A stretch of DNA of 64,000 bases from Candidatus Solibacter sp. (lineage in GTDB: Bacteria > Acidobacteriota > Terriglobia > Bryobacterales > Bryobacteraceae). The notes beneath the pieces are model-generated. The model saw only the letters and a program-made list of their open reading frames with translations, searched no databases and was not told the origin of the DNA. Positions 37,297 through 46,728 of the stretch are shown one piece after another. How positions within the stretch are numbered: position 1 is the stretch's first letter; every line of letters starts with the position of its first letter. The translations under genes and the position numbers were made by a program. The stretch covers positions 1 through 64,000 of the forward strand of contig PNKE01000054.1 of the NCBI GenBank assembly GCA_013822245.1, given 5' to 3'.

Positions 37297-40191
37297 TCAA
37301 GCGCCTGCGAAGAGGCGGTCGAAGTAGCCGCGGGTGCGGTCCTGGATCTGGCGGAGTTCGAGCTCGAGCGGTTGGTCGTGGAGGTGGTCGGGGGTCCAGC
37401 GGGAGACGAGGCTGGTCAACATGCGGAGCTGGGATTCGGCGGACGGGAGGCTGCCCTCGGTGTGGCCGGAGATGAGGCGGAGGCCGTGGTCCAGCGCACG
37501 GTAGAAGGTGGCGGCGTCGAGCAGGAAGTTGGCGTCGGAGGTGTCGAGGTGGCCCATTTGTTCCAGCACCCCGATGCGCTTGGGGGTGTTTAGCACGGTG
37601 AAAAACATGCCCGCGCCGCGCAGCCGGAGGTAGAGCAGGGCGAAGTCGATGTCGTAGTAGCCGCCGGCGGCGGTTTTGAGGGGGTTTTCCTCGCCGTGTT
37701 CGCGTTCGATGCGGAGACGCATCTGGCGCAGTTCGTTCTTCGAGCGGCCGCCCTGGCCGTAGCGGCGCCAGTCGAGTTTCTGGAGTTCCTCGAGCAGGGC
37801 GGTGGCGCGGGCGATATCGCCGGCGACGGCGCGGGACTTCATGTAGGCCATGCCCATCCAGGCTTCGGCCTGGCGTGAGAAGAAGTCGCGGTAGGCCGAT
37901 TCGCTCTGGACGAGGGCGCCGGCCTTGCCGTTGGGGCAGAGGCGGGCGTCGACGGCGAAGATGACGCCGTCGCCGGTGTAGGACGCCAGGGTGGTCATGA
38001 GGCGCTCGGCGACGCGCGTCCAGAAGTGGATTTCGGCGGAGCTGGAGTCGGGCAGGATGAAGACGAGGTCGGCGTCCGAGCCGAGGTCGAATTCATACAT
38101 ACCGAGGCGGCCCAGGGCGACCACCATCATCTGGCCGCGGGGTTCGTAGCCGGGGGTGGATGGCTTGAGGGTTTCCAGCGTGCGGCGGACGGCGAGGCGG
38201 TAGCAGGACTGAATGACGGCGTCGGCCAGTTCAGAAGTCCGGGCCAGGGTATCGAAGATGAGGGGCGACAGGCAGATGCTTTCAAGCTGGATGCGGAAGA
38301 CCTGGCGGAGGTAGAAGCGGCGGAGTTCGTTGACGTCATCGATCAGCGGCATGACGTCGGCGTAGTTGGTGGCGGAGCGGCCGCGGGCGCGCATACCGCG
38401 GATCTCCTCGAAGTAGCCGGGGTGGCGGACGAGCTGTTCGGCGAAGTAGGGGCTGTGCTGGAACAGATCGATCAGGTAGCCGCAGAGGACGGCATCGTTG
38501 TTGAGGGCGTCGATCCAGTGCGGCTCGCGGAGGGCGCGTTCGAGGAAGTGTTCGAAGGCGGCCTGGGAGCGTCCGAGGCGGGCGCGGGCGACGGCGGCGG
38601 CAAGCGACGGGGCGCGCTGGTCGAGGAAGCGGACGAGGTTGGTGGAGGCGGCGGAGGCGAGCGTGGCGGATTGTTCGTCTTCCTGGGTGCTGGGCGGGGG
38701 CAGAGGAGACTGGGTGTAGTAGAGCGGCTGCTGGGCGTGGATGATGCGTTCGTAGACCTCCTGGACCTGCTCGAAGTGGAGGTTGAGGCGGCGGAGCAGG
38801 TTTTCAGGGGAGGGATCGTTGGCGGTGAGATCAGGCGGCATGCGGCGGGCGACGAGGGTGAGGTCTTCGATCTTTTCGGGCAGCGTGTGGGTCTGGCGGT
38901 CCTCGGCGAGTTGGAGGCGGTGTTCGAGGTGGCGCAGGAACTGGTAGGCGGAAACGAGGCGAGAGTATTCGGAGTCGGAGAGCAGGTCCTTGTCGCGCAG
39001 GCGGACGAGGGAGAGAAGGGTGGACGAGTTGCGGATCCAGGATGAGCGGCCGCCGTGGACGCGCTGGAGGCACTGGACGAGGAACTCGATATCGCGGATG
39101 CCGCCGCGGGCGAGTTTGATGTCGGTGGCGGATGGGCGGCGGCGGGCATTGAGTTTTTCGGAGATGCGCTCGCGTGTCTCCGACATCTGCTCGATGGCGT
39201 TGAAGTCGAGCGAGGAGGAGAAGATGCGGGGTTGGACCCAATCAAGGAAGGCGCGTCCGGCGGAAGGGTCGCCGGCGGCGATGCGGGCCTTGATGAGCAT
39301 CTGGAGCTCCCAGTCGCGGGCGCGGCGTTCATAGTAATCCTTGCAGCCGTCGAGCGAGATGCAGATTTCGCCGAGGCGGCCGTCGGGGCGGAGGCGGAGA
39401 TCGACGCGGTAGGCGAAGCCTTCCGGGGTGTAAGTGCCCAGCAGGTCCGCGAGTTGGGTGGAAACCTTCTTGAAGAACTCCTTGTTGCTGAGCGGTGACG
39501 GGCCATCGGTGGAGCCGGCGCCGCCGTAAAGGAACATGAGGTCGATGTCGGAGCTGTAGTTGAGTTCGCGGCCGCCGAGCTTGCCGAGGGCGAGGACCGT
39601 GAAGCCGCACTCGGAGCCGTCTTCGAGGCGGGGTGTGCCGTGCCGGGCGATGAGGGCGGCGCGGATGCGGCGGCAGGAGGCGTCGATGATGGTGTCGGCG
39701 ACGGTGGAAAGCTCCCCGGTGGCTTCGGGCAGGGCGGCGAAGCCGAGGATGTCGCGGAGCATGATACGGAGGAGTTGGCGGCGGCGGAACTGGGCGAGTT
39801 GGAGGGGGACGGCAGGGGAGAGCGCGGCGTCGATGGAGGATTCGAGTTCGGCTTCGATTTCGGGTTGGGAGCGGGCGCGGTGCAGCCAACCGGAGGTGAG
39901 GATGCCGAGAAGCCAGGCGGGGTGCTGGAGGATGGACTCAGCGAGGAACTGGCTGAAGGAGAACACGGCCACGAGGGATTGGAGGCCGAAGGGCATGAGG
40001 GCGATGTGCTGGAAGTCGCCGGGGTGGGATTCGCAGAAGCGTTCGAGGCGGAGCAGGGCGCCGGAGGGGTCGGGGGACTGGCTGAGGAGGATTTCGAGGC
40101 CCTGGCGGAGGTTGGGCGGGATGGCGTGTTCGACACGGGCGAGCGCGTGGCGGACCCTCAGGGCGTCGGAATTCGGTTCGAAACTCTGCAA
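37297..40191 (-). CDS. glnE: Bifunctional glutamine-synthetase adenylyltransferase/deadenylase
   Basis: The 964-residue protein adds AMP to, and removes it from, glutamine synthetase in answer to PII state. It has two nucleotidyltransferase domains. The first contains LALGKLGGRELNYSSDIDLMFLY and the second VVALGRLGMYEFDLGSDADLVFIL, with the G-S/D-x-D-x-D metal motif in each. A helical linker joins them and a PII-binding part ends the chain. The start is TTG at 40191 (MQSFEPNS); no better start is seen. The cognate sensor glnD lies 20 kb away; glnA and glnB are not in the window. Confidence 0.95.
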   Translation of the reverse strand: MQSFEPNSDALRVRHALARVEHAIPPNLRQGLEILLSQSPDPSGALLRLERFCESHPGDFQHIALMPFGLQSLVAVFSFSQFLAESILQHPAWLLGILTSGWLHRARSQPEIEAELESSIDAALSPAVPLQLAQFRRRQLLRIMLRDILGFAALPEATGELSTVADTIIDASCRRIRAALIARHGTPRLEDGSECGFTVLALGKLGGRELNYSSDIDLMFLYGGAGSTDGPSPLSNKEFFKKVSTQLADLLGTYTPEGFAYRVDLRLRPDGRLGEICISLDGCKDYYERRARDWELQMLIKARIAAGDPSAGRAFLDWVQPRIFSSSLDFNAIEQMSETRERISEKLNARRRPSATDIKLARGGIRDIEFLVQCLQRVHGGRSSWIRNSSTLLSLVRLRDKDLLSDSEYSRLVSAYQFLRHLEHRLQLAEDRQTHTLPEKIEDLTLVARRMPPDLTANDPSPENLLRRLNLHFEQVQEVYERIIHAQQPLYYTQSPLPPPSTQEDEQSATLASAASTNLVRFLDQRAPSLAAAVARARLGRSQAAFEHFLERALREPHWIDALNNDAVLCGYLIDLFQHSPYFAEQLVRHPGYFEEIRGMRARGRSATNYADVMPLIDDVNELRRFYLRQVFRIQLESICLSPLIFDTLARTSELADAVIQSCYRLAVRRTLETLKPSTPGYEPRGQMMVVALGRLGMYEFDLGSDADLVFILPDSSSAEIHFWTRVAERLMTTLASYTGDGVIFAVDARLCPNGKAGALVQSESAYRDFFSRQAEAWMGMAYMKSRAVAGDIARATALLEELQKLDWRRYGQGGRSKNELRQMRLRIEREHGEENPLKTAAGGYYDIDFALLYLRLRGAGMFFTVLNTPKRIGVLEQMGHLDTSDANFLLDAATFYRALDHGLRLISGHTEGSLPSAESQLRMLTSLVSRWTPDHLHDQPLELELRQIQDRTRGYFDRLFAGA

Positions 40192-40221
40192 GCGGCGGTG
40201 TTCCAGGGCCGTGCCGCCCGG

Positions 40222-40725
40222 CTAACAGGCGAGGCCGGCAAGTTCAAGTATATCGCCGGGGCGGACGAAGCCCGGAGCTTCGACGGCGGCGTAAAAGCCG
40301 CCTTTGGCCCAGTTGGGCGAGGCGGGGTCGCCGGATTTGGCGAGGTCGTCGTAAAGGCGGGTTTGGATGCGGAGGCCTGACGGGTTGAGGGCGTCGAGGG
40401 TGGCGCAGGGCTGGCGGAGAGTGGTGAGGCGGAGGATGGCTCCGCCGGCGCGAAAGGCCATGCCGGGCCGGAGTTGGCGGAAGTCCAGGCCGCGGATGGT
40501 GAGGTTTTCGCCGAGGCTGCCGGGGGATACGTCGAAGCCCTCGGCGCGGAGATGGTCGAGAGCTTCGGCGCTGAGGAGGAGGACGGCCTTGAGGGGGCCG
40601 CCGTGACATTTCGGGTTGCGGTGGGCGTCGCCGTCGAGGCCCAGGGGGCCGATCCAGGCTTCGTGGACGGCGGTCTTGGGGATGCCGCCGCGGGAGATGC
40701 TGACCTGTTCGATCGTGCCGGTCAT
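40222..40725 (-). CDS. MOSC-domain protein
   Basis: The 167-residue product is a stand-alone MOSC domain, the beta-barrel found in molybdenum cofactor sulfurases and YiiM. It has GPLGLDGDAHRNPKCHGGPLKAVLLLS, then FDVSPGSLGENLTIRGLD and the conserved Cys in LRQPCATLDALNP. MOSC proteins handle sulfur or Moco-dependent chemistry; the partner enzyme is unknown. The ATG at 40725 gives MTGTIEQVSISRGG. It lies 5 bases downstream of the acyltransferase gene and 30 bases before glnE. Confidence 0.9.
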   Translation of the reverse strand: MTGTIEQVSISRGGIPKTAVHEAWIGPLGLDGDAHRNPKCHGGPLKAVLLLSAEALDHLRAEGFDVSPGSLGENLTIRGLDFRQLRPGMAFRAGGAILRLTTLRQPCATLDALNPSGLRIQTRLYDDLAKSGDPASPNWAKGGFYAAVEAPGFVRPGDILELAGLAC

Positions 40726-40730
40726 GAGGG

Positions 40731-41822
40731 TTAGAGTTTGAGGAACCAGCCGCGGCGGTACATGAGCCAGACGGCGAGAAAGACGGCGGCGACGTTGAGC
40801 AGCGCGTAGAGCAGCGACGCGTTGATGGGGCTGGCTATAGGCAGCAAGAGGTTCTGATAGACCCAGGCGCCGGACTTCGTGACGCCCATGACGTCGGCCA
40901 GCAGGCCGGAGAGCATGTAGGCGGCGATGGCGTTGAGGCCGTAAATTTCGAAGGGTTTGAACCACTTCGCCCAGCCGCGGATGTCGGCCGCCCAATACCA
41001 GGCGGCGAAGCAGATGGAGGCGAGGCCGCCCATGAGGAGGACGAAAGAGGTGGTCCAGAGGGCCTTGTTGATGGGGACGGCGGGTTCGAGGGCGACGGCG
41101 GCGATGACCATGAGGCAGCCCTGCAGAACGAAACGCCGGACCTTTTCCGTGGGCGTTGCGTAGGAGCGCAAGAGGTAGCCGGCCAACATGCCGAGCAGGA
41201 CGGTGGAGATGGCCGGGATGGTGCTGATGATGCCTTCGGGGTCCCAGTCCTTGGTGGCGGTCCACATGTGGCCGGCGAGCAACTGGCTGTCGATGAGGCG
41301 GGCGTAGTTACATTCCATGGCCCAGGAGCCGGCGCCGCAACCGGGGACGGGGTAGCGGATCATGAGGGCAAGATAGAGCGTGTTGAGGCCGACGGTCCAG
41401 AGGATAAGCCCGCGCCAGGAGGACCAGAGAAAGATGGCGAGACCGATCAGGTAGCAGACGGCGATGCGCTGGAGGACGCCGGGGATGCGGATGCCGGCGA
41501 AGTCAAAGTGGGGGAACAGGGTGAGGATGAGTCCGAAGCAGAACAGGATGGCGGCGCGGCGGGCGCCGTGGCCGAGCAGTTGAAACTTGTCCTGGCCGGC
41601 GGCGACACGTTTGGCCGTGGACAGGGTGACGGCGAGGCCGACGATCCAGAGAAAGAAGGGGAAGACGGTGTCGGTGAAGGTCCAGCCGTGCCAGACGGCG
41701 TGGCGCAGGGGCGGGTAGACGTGCTGCCATGTGCCGGGGTTGTTGACCAGGATCATGGACGCGATGGTGGCCCCACGGAAGAGGTCGAGGGACTTGAGGC
41801 GGCCAGCGGGCGCATCTGCCAT
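40731..41822 (-). CDS. HGSNAT-like membrane acyltransferase (DUF5009/NagX type)
   Basis: The 363-residue integral membrane protein has about ten hydrophobic helices. It carries the family's opening: SLDLFRGATIASMILVNNPG, HAVWHGWTFTDTVFPFFLWIVGLA. The His in HAVWHGW matches the acetyl carrier site known from human heparan-alpha-glucosaminide acetyltransferase. Bacterial homologues (NagX, YeiB-like) probably acylate sugars across the membrane; the substrate here is unknown. The start lies 25 bases from the divergent aminopeptidase start. Confidence 0.88.
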   Translation of the reverse strand: MADAPAGRLKSLDLFRGATIASMILVNNPGTWQHVYPPLRHAVWHGWTFTDTVFPFFLWIVGLAVTLSTAKRVAAGQDKFQLLGHGARRAAILFCFGLILTLFPHFDFAGIRIPGVLQRIAVCYLIGLAIFLWSSWRGLILWTVGLNTLYLALMIRYPVPGCGAGSWAMECNYARLIDSQLLAGHMWTATKDWDPEGIISTIPAISTVLLGMLAGYLLRSYATPTEKVRRFVLQGCLMVIAAVALEPAVPINKALWTTSFVLLMGGLASICFAAWYWAADIRGWAKWFKPFEIYGLNAIAAYMLSGLLADVMGVTKSGAWVYQNLLLPIASPINASLLYALLNVAAVFLAVWLMYRRGWFLKL

Positions 41823-41847
41823 AGAAAGGAGAGGCTACCATAAATCT

Positions 41848-43503
41848 GTGGCAAGAGATCCTCATTCCAATTCAAATCCCGAAGTGTCGCGGCTGAGGCA
41901 CCTGGAACTGGACCTGGCGGTGTCGTTCAAGGAGCGGGTGCTCCGGGGGACGGCGACATTGACTCTTGAACCGGCTGGCAGGACGCTGGTGCTGGATACG
42001 CGGGATCTGAAGATCCTGAAGGTGAATGGATCGGAGAGCGGGTGGACGCTGGGCGAGCGGGACCCGATATTGGGATCGGCGCTGACGATACCGCTGGCGG
42101 CCGGGGCGCGGAGCGTGACGATCGAGTACGAGACTTCGCCGGAGGCGTCGGGGCTGCAATGGCTGGATGCGGCGCAGACGGCGGGGAAGCGCTCGCCGTT
42201 TCTGTACTCGCAGTCGCAGGCGATTCATGCGCGGAGTTGGGCGCCGTTGCAGGACACGCCGTCGGTGCGGTTCACGTTCTCGGCGCGGATTCAGGCGCCG
42301 GCGCCGTTGACGCCGTTGATGGCGGCGGCGCGGTTGAAGGACGGGCATTTCCATATGCCGACGCCGATTCCGAGTTATCTGCTGGCGCTGGCGGTGGGCG
42401 AGTTGGAGTTCAAGCCGGTGGGGGCGCGGTGCGGGATCTGGGCCGAGCCGCCGGTGGTGGAGAAGGCGGCCAGGGAGTTTGAGGATGTCGAGAAGATGGT
42501 CGAGGCGGCCGAACGGCTGTACGGGCCGTATCTGTGGGGGCGATACGACATCCTTGTGCTGCCGCCATCGTTCCCGTTCGGCGGCATGGAGAATCCGCGG
42601 CTGACGTTCGCCACGCCGACCGTGATCGCGGGCGATAAGAGCCTGGTGGCGCTGGTGTCGCACGAACTGGCGCATTCGTGGTCGGGCAACCTGGTGACGA
42701 ATGCGACATGGAACGATATGTGGTTGAACGAGGGGTTCACCACTTATTTCGAGCGCCGGATACAGGAAGAGATATACGGGCGGGCGCGGTCGGAGATGGA
42801 GTTTGCGCTGGAAGTGGGCGAGCTTCAGGAGGAGATGAAGACGCTGAAGCCTGAAGACACGCGGCTGGCGGGGGATTATGCCGGCCGCGACCCGGACGAT
42901 GCGATGACGCAGGTGCCGTATGTGAAGGGCGCGCTGATGCTGCGGATGCTGGAAGAGAAGTACGGGCGCGGGCGGTTTGACGCGTTCCTGCGAGGGTATT
43001 TCGAGCGCTACGCGTTTCAGTCGATCACGACCAGGGAGTTCCTGGACGAGTTGGGGCGGGCGTTTCCGGGCGAGGATGTGTCGGACTGGTTGAACCAGCC
43101 GGGTCTGCCGGCGCGGGCGCCGAAGATCGGGTACGACTTCGAAACGGCGCCGAAGCGGACGTGGTCGACGCAGGAGTGGCTGCACTATTTGCGGGCGTTC
43201 CCCGAGGACCTGGCGGCGTCGCGGATGGCGGAGTTGGACCGGCAGTGGGATTTCACGGCGTCGGGCAATGCAGAGATCGCGGCGCAGTGGCTGCGGATGG
43301 CGGTGAGGGCCGGCTATGCTCCGGCGTATCCGCGGCTGGAGCGGTTTCTGATTGAAGTGGGGCGGCGGAAGTTCGTCAGGCCGTTGTATCTGGAGATGGC
43401 GAAGACGGCGGAGGGCAAGCAGCGGGCGCGGGCGATTTACGGGAAGGCGCGGGCTGGGTATCACCCGATCACGGCATCGACGGTGGACGAGATCCTGAAA
43501 TAG
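41848..43503 (+). CDS. M1-family zinc aminopeptidase
   Basis: The 551-residue product is a leukotriene-A4-hydrolase-like peptidase. It has the exopeptidase motif GGMENPRLTF, the zinc site HELAH (His272, His276) and Glu295 exactly 18 residues on, within WLNEGFTTYFE. The C-terminal 150 residues match the helical LTA4H-C type domain. No signal peptide is visible from the chosen GTG at 41848 (VARDPHSNSNPEVS), so it may be cytoplasmic. AGGAGAGG stands 13 bases upstream, rather far. It removes N-terminal residues from peptides. Confidence 0.93.
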   Translation: MARDPHSNSNPEVSRLRHLELDLAVSFKERVLRGTATLTLEPAGRTLVLDTRDLKILKVNGSESGWTLGERDPILGSALTIPLAAGARSVTIEYETSPEASGLQWLDAAQTAGKRSPFLYSQSQAIHARSWAPLQDTPSVRFTFSARIQAPAPLTPLMAAARLKDGHFHMPTPIPSYLLALAVGELEFKPVGARCGIWAEPPVVEKAAREFEDVEKMVEAAERLYGPYLWGRYDILVLPPSFPFGGMENPRLTFATPTVIAGDKSLVALVSHELAHSWSGNLVTNATWNDMWLNEGFTTYFERRIQEEIYGRARSEMEFALEVGELQEEMKTLKPEDTRLAGDYAGRDPDDAMTQVPYVKGALMLRMLEEKYGRGRFDAFLRGYFERYAFQSITTREFLDELGRAFPGEDVSDWLNQPGLPARAPKIGYDFETAPKRTWSTQEWLHYLRAFPEDLAASRMAELDRQWDFTASGNAEIAAQWLRMAVRAGYAPAYPRLERFLIEVGRRKFVRPLYLEMAKTAEGKQRARAIYGKARAGYHPITASTVDEILK

Positions 43504-43507
43504 CAAA

Positions 43508-43533
43508 CGCCCAGGACAGGGACATCCTGGGCG
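43508..43533. terminator. Hairpin between convergent genes
   Basis: CGCCCAGGA (43508-43516) pairs perfectly with TCCTGGGCG (43525-43533) around an 8-base loop. It lies 4 bases past the aminopeptidase stop and 24 bases before the end of the PmoA-family gene. No clear T-run is present, but stem quality and place suit a terminator. Confidence 0.6.
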
Positions 43534-43557
43534 CGCTGGGAGCGAATCGAGTCTGAA

Positions 43558-44499
43558 CTATTTCACTTTCCTGGCGTAGTCGGCGAAGAGGTTGGCGATG
43601 CCGGCTTCCCCGGTGGCGCCGGGGTGGATGACGACGCGGTAGCGGAAGCGGAGTTTCTCGCCCTTCTTAATGGTGAGGCTGCCGTCGCGGGTCTTGTCGT
43701 TGTAGTAGTCGCGTTCGCCGAGGGCGTTGGCGGCGAACAGGCCGTAGTCGCGGGAGTGCCAGTAGGTGGGGTGTTTGGGGTTGGAGGGATGGTCGAGGAT
43801 GGCGACGCCGACAACTTTGCCGTTGAGGGTGTTGTAGTAGTCGTTCCAGGGGCTGGCCTTGCCCCACACTTCCCGCATCCCCTTGCCGCCGTTGGCGTTG
43901 ACCAATGTACCGCCCTTGCGCTGCATCATTTCGTCGCGCAGGCGGATGGCGAAGAAGCCCTCCTTGGTGTCGCCGAATTTAACGGAATCGGCCAGGGCGG
44001 TGAAGGTGACGTCGAAGTCGACGATGCGGAGCTTGGGGTCGGCATGGAAGACCATGACGCGGCTTTCACGCAGAAGCGACTCGCCCTCGGGGGCTTTCCA
44101 GATGAACGACGCCTCGATCGTGCCTTCCTTCCTGCCGCCCTTGACCTTGGAGATCTTTTCGGTATCGATGATGCCGCGGCGGCCCTTGGTCTGGCCCTTT
44201 TCATTCATCCAGAAATCGACGCCGTTGACGTCGCCGTGGGTGTACCAGAGGCCGCGGTGGTGGGGATGGTCCCTGGTCTCGCCATCGGCCTTTTCCATGG
44301 GGAACAGGCGGGTGATGCGCTCGCCGTCGGCGGTGAGCAGCGGGTGGAGGTAGGGCTTGGGGGCGTCGCCGCCGGTGTAGAAGGTGGTGAACGGCTTGCC
44401 GTCGATGGTGACGGTGATGTTGCCGGCATCCTGCTTCATCGCCACCTGCGCCGACAGGGCGAGAGCGAGGGTGAATAGGAGGATCAATGCCTTTTTCAT
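43558..44499 (-). CDS. Exported PmoA-family (PF14100/DUF6807-like) protein
   Basis: The 313-residue product has a signal peptide (MKKALILLFTLALALSAQ). Its conserved histidine-rich body includes YLHPLLTADGERITRLFP, GETRDHPHHRGLWYTHGDVNG and DHPSNPKHPTYWHSRDYG. Databases name this group methane oxygenase PmoA, but it is unrelated to the particulate methane monooxygenase subunit. The fold is probably a beta-sandwich of the sugar-mutarotase kind. It is common beside sugar-degradation genes in Acidobacteriota and Planctomycetota; a role on glycans is inferred. The ATG at 44499 is chosen for the signal. Confidence 0.83.
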   Translation of the reverse strand: MKKALILLFTLALALSAQVAMKQDAGNITVTIDGKPFTTFYTGGDAPKPYLHPLLTADGERITRLFPMEKADGETRDHPHHRGLWYTHGDVNGVDFWMNEKGQTKGRRGIIDTEKISKVKGGRKEGTIEASFIWKAPEGESLLRESRVMVFHADPKLRIVDFDVTFTALADSVKFGDTKEGFFAIRLRDEMMQRKGGTLVNANGGKGMREVWGKASPWNDYYNTLNGKVVGVAILDHPSNPKHPTYWHSRDYGLFAANALGERDYYNDKTRDGSLTIKKGEKLRFRYRVVIHPGATGEAGIANLFADYARKVK

Positions 44500-44530
44500 G
44501 ACAATCAGTAGATCACAGTGGGAGGCGGGG

Positions 44531-44562
44531 CGCAAAAGCAAAGGCGGACCCGGAGGTCCGCC
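44531..44562 (-). terminator. Rho-independent terminator of rho
   Basis: GGCGGACC (44543-44550) and GGTCCGCC (44555-44562) form a perfect 8-bp stem with a CGGA loop. On the minus strand TTTGCTTTTG follows. It stands 24 bases beyond the rho stop. Confidence 0.8.
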
Positions 44563-44586
44563 CTGACTGATATGCGAGTTGAAACG

Positions 44587-46143
44587 CTAGGTGCTCATGG
44601 AGGCCAGGAACTCGCCGTTGCCGCGGGTCTTGGAGAGCTTGTCGAGCAGCAGTTCGATGGACTCGACGGGCGACAGCGGAGCGAGCACTTTGCGCAGCAC
44701 CCAGATGCGGTTGAGTTCCTCGCGCGGGATGAGCAGTTCGTCCTTGCGGGTGCCGGACTTGTTGATGTCGATGGCCGGGAAGATGCGCTTGTCGACCAGT
44801 TTGCGGTCGAGGTGGACTTCCATGTTGCCGGTGCCCTTGAACTCCTCGAAGATGACATCGTCCATGCGCGAGCCGGTATCGATGAGCGCGGTGGCGATGA
44901 TGGTGAGCGAGCCGCCTTCCTCGATGTTGCGGGCGGCGCCGAAGAAGCGCTTGGGCCGCTGGAGGGCGTTGGAGTCGACGCCGCCGGAGAGCACCTTGCC
45001 CGACGGGGGCACGACGGTGTTATAGGCGCGGGCCAGACGGGTGATGGAGTCGAGCAGGATGACGACGTCGCGCTTGTGTTCGACGAGGCGCTTGGCCTTC
45101 TCGATGACCATTTCGGCCACCTGGACGTGGCGGGCGGCGGGCTCGTCGAACGTCGAGCTGATGACCTCGCCGCGGACCGAACGCTGCATGTCGGTGACTT
45201 CCTCGGGGCGTTCGTCGATGAGCAGGACGATGAGGACGATTTCGGGGTGGTTGGTGGCGATGGAGTGGGCGATGGACTGAAGCATCATCGTCTTGCCGGT
45301 GCGGGGCGGTGCAACGATGAGGCCGCGCTGACCCTTGCCGATGGGCGTGAGCATGTCCATGACGCGGCCGGTGTAGTTGTCCTTGGCGGTTTCGAGCTTG
45401 GCCTTCTCCTGCGGGTAGAGCGGGGTGAGGTTGTCGAAGAAGATCTTATTGCGGGCTTCCTCGGGCGGCTCGAAGTTGATGGCATCCACCTTGATGAGGG
45501 CGAAGTAGCGTTCGCCCTCCTTGGGCGGGCGGATCTGGCCGGAGACGGTATCGCCGGTGCGCAGATCGAAGCGCCGGATCTGGGAGGGCGAGACGTAGAC
45601 GTCGTCGGGTCCTGGGAGGTAGTTGTATTCAGGAGCGCGGAGGAAGCCGAAGCCGTCGGGCAGGCATTCAAGGACGCCTTCGGAGAAGATGAGGCCGGCC
45701 TTTTCGGCCTGGGCCTGGAGGATCTTGAAGATCAGCTCCTGTTTCCTCATGCCGGCGATGCCGAGGATGCCGAGATCGCGGGCGATCTGGTTGAGCCGGG
45801 TGATGGAGGCTTCCTTGAGTTCGCTGAGGTCGAGGTTGCCGCGTTTATTGAGGCCGGCGGTGGAGGGATCGGTGCGTTCGTCCTTATCGGCCGGGGCCGG
45901 ATCCGCGGGTTTTTCGGCAGGTTTCTGCTCGACGGGCCTGGCGGCTTCGGCCTTAGGGGTCTCCTTGGGCGCGGGCTTGTCCTCGGATTTTTCCGGCTTG
46001 GGCTCGGCGGGTTTGGCCTCGCTGTTGCTGGAGCGTCTCCTGCTGGGGGGGGGCGCGGCGGCGGGTTCCGAGGACTTCGCCTCGGGGGGGGCGGGGGCCG
46101 GTTCCGCGGTCACCTTGATATCGTTTTCGTGATCGTTTGCCAA
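44587..46143 (-). CDS. rho: Transcription termination factor Rho
   Basis: The 518-residue protein has about 100 low-complexity residues rich in Pro, Ala, Glu and Lys, then the Rho_N helix ([18 protein letters not shown]), the RNA-binding cold-shock fold ([32 protein letters not shown]) and the ATPase core: Walker [40 protein letters not shown]. coli Rho lacks such a long N-terminal part. The TTG at 46143 has AAGGA 5-9 bases upstream and overlaps engB by 34 bases. GTG at 46113, overlapping the engB stop as GTGA, is the alternative. Confidence 0.95.
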   Translation of the reverse strand: MANDHENDIKVTAEPAPAPPEAKSSEPAAAPPPSRRRSSNSEAKPAEPKPEKSEDKPAPKETPKAEAARPVEQKPAEKPADPAPADKDERTDPSTAGLNKRGNLDLSELKEASITRLNQIARDLGILGIAGMRKQELIFKILQAQAEKAGLIFSEGVLECLPDGFGFLRAPEYNYLPGPDDVYVSPSQIRRFDLRTGDTVSGQIRPPKEGERYFALIKVDAINFEPPEEARNKIFFDNLTPLYPQEKAKLETAKDNYTGRVMDMLTPIGKGQRGLIVAPPRTGKTMMLQSIAHSIATNHPEIVLIVLLIDERPEEVTDMQRSVRGEVISSTFDEPAARHVQVAEMVIEKAKRLVEHKRDVVILLDSITRLARAYNTVVPPSGKVLSGGVDSNALQRPKRFFGAARNIEEGGSLTIIATALIDTGSRMDDVIFEEFKGTGNMEVHLDRKLVDKRIFPAIDINKSGTRKDELLIPREELNRIWVLRKVLAPLSPVESIELLLDKLSKTRGNGEFLASMST

Positions 46144-46682
46144 AGTTCCTTCACTCCTTGGCCTGTGAGGCCTGAAAACCAGACGATGTCGCCGCCGTAG
46201 TGCGCTCGGATCGATTTCTGGCTTGCGGATTTCTCCTTCTGATTCAACTTGTCCACCTTGGTGGCGGCAACCGCATAAGTCCGCCGGTGGTGCTCCAGCC
46301 ATTCAAGCAACTGGAGGTCAGATTCCATCCAGCCGCGCCTGGCATCCAGCAACAGGATGCAAAGCGCCAGCGAATCGCGCTGGCGCAGGTAGTCTTCAAT
46401 CAACTGCGCCCAGCCCCCGGAAACGCTTTTGGGGGCTCTCGAAAACCCATAACCGGGCAGATCGACGAACATATACCTTCCGTCGACCCGGAAAAAATTC
46501 ACCGCCTGCGTACGGCCTGGCGTGGAAGACGCGAAGGCCAGCCGGGCGTGTCCGGTGAGCCGGTTCAGCAGTGTCGACTTGCCGACGTTCGACCTGCCGA
46601 GAAACGCCACCTCGGGCAGTCCCGGCGGGGGGAACTGCGCCGGCGAGGGCGCGCTCAAAACGAATTCGGCAGGTGTAACCAC
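46110..46682 (-). CDS. engB: Ribosome biogenesis GTPase EngB/YsxC
   Basis: The 190-residue GTPase helps assemble the 50S subunit. G1 is [10 protein letters not shown]2 falls in [14 protein letters not shown]3 is [11 protein letters not shown] and G4 is [12 protein letters not shown]. Length and motifs fit the family. The start is GTG at 46682 ([13 protein letters not shown]), 46 bases after lon. It overlaps the rho gene, so engB and rho are probably co-translated. Confidence 0.95.
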   Translation of the reverse strand: MVTPAEFVLSAPSPAQFPPPGLPEVAFLGRSNVGKSTLLNRLTGHARLAFASSTPGRTQAVNFFRVDGRYMFVDLPGYGFSRAPKSVSGGWAQLIEDYLRQRDSLALCILLLDARRGWMESDLQLLEWLEHHRRTYAVAATKVDKLNQKEKSASQKSIRAHYGGDIVWFSGLTGQGVKELWQTITKTISR

Positions 46683-46728
46683 GGCGCCGTCACGGCCTCC
46701 ACGGCAAAATTCAATCAGCCCCGGCCCT

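Noticed and set aside
41872-43506. 544-residue Arg-rich frame antisense to the M1 aminopeptidase
   Set aside because: Arg/Pro/His bias and no motif; the HEXXH peptidase on the plus strand explains the stretch.
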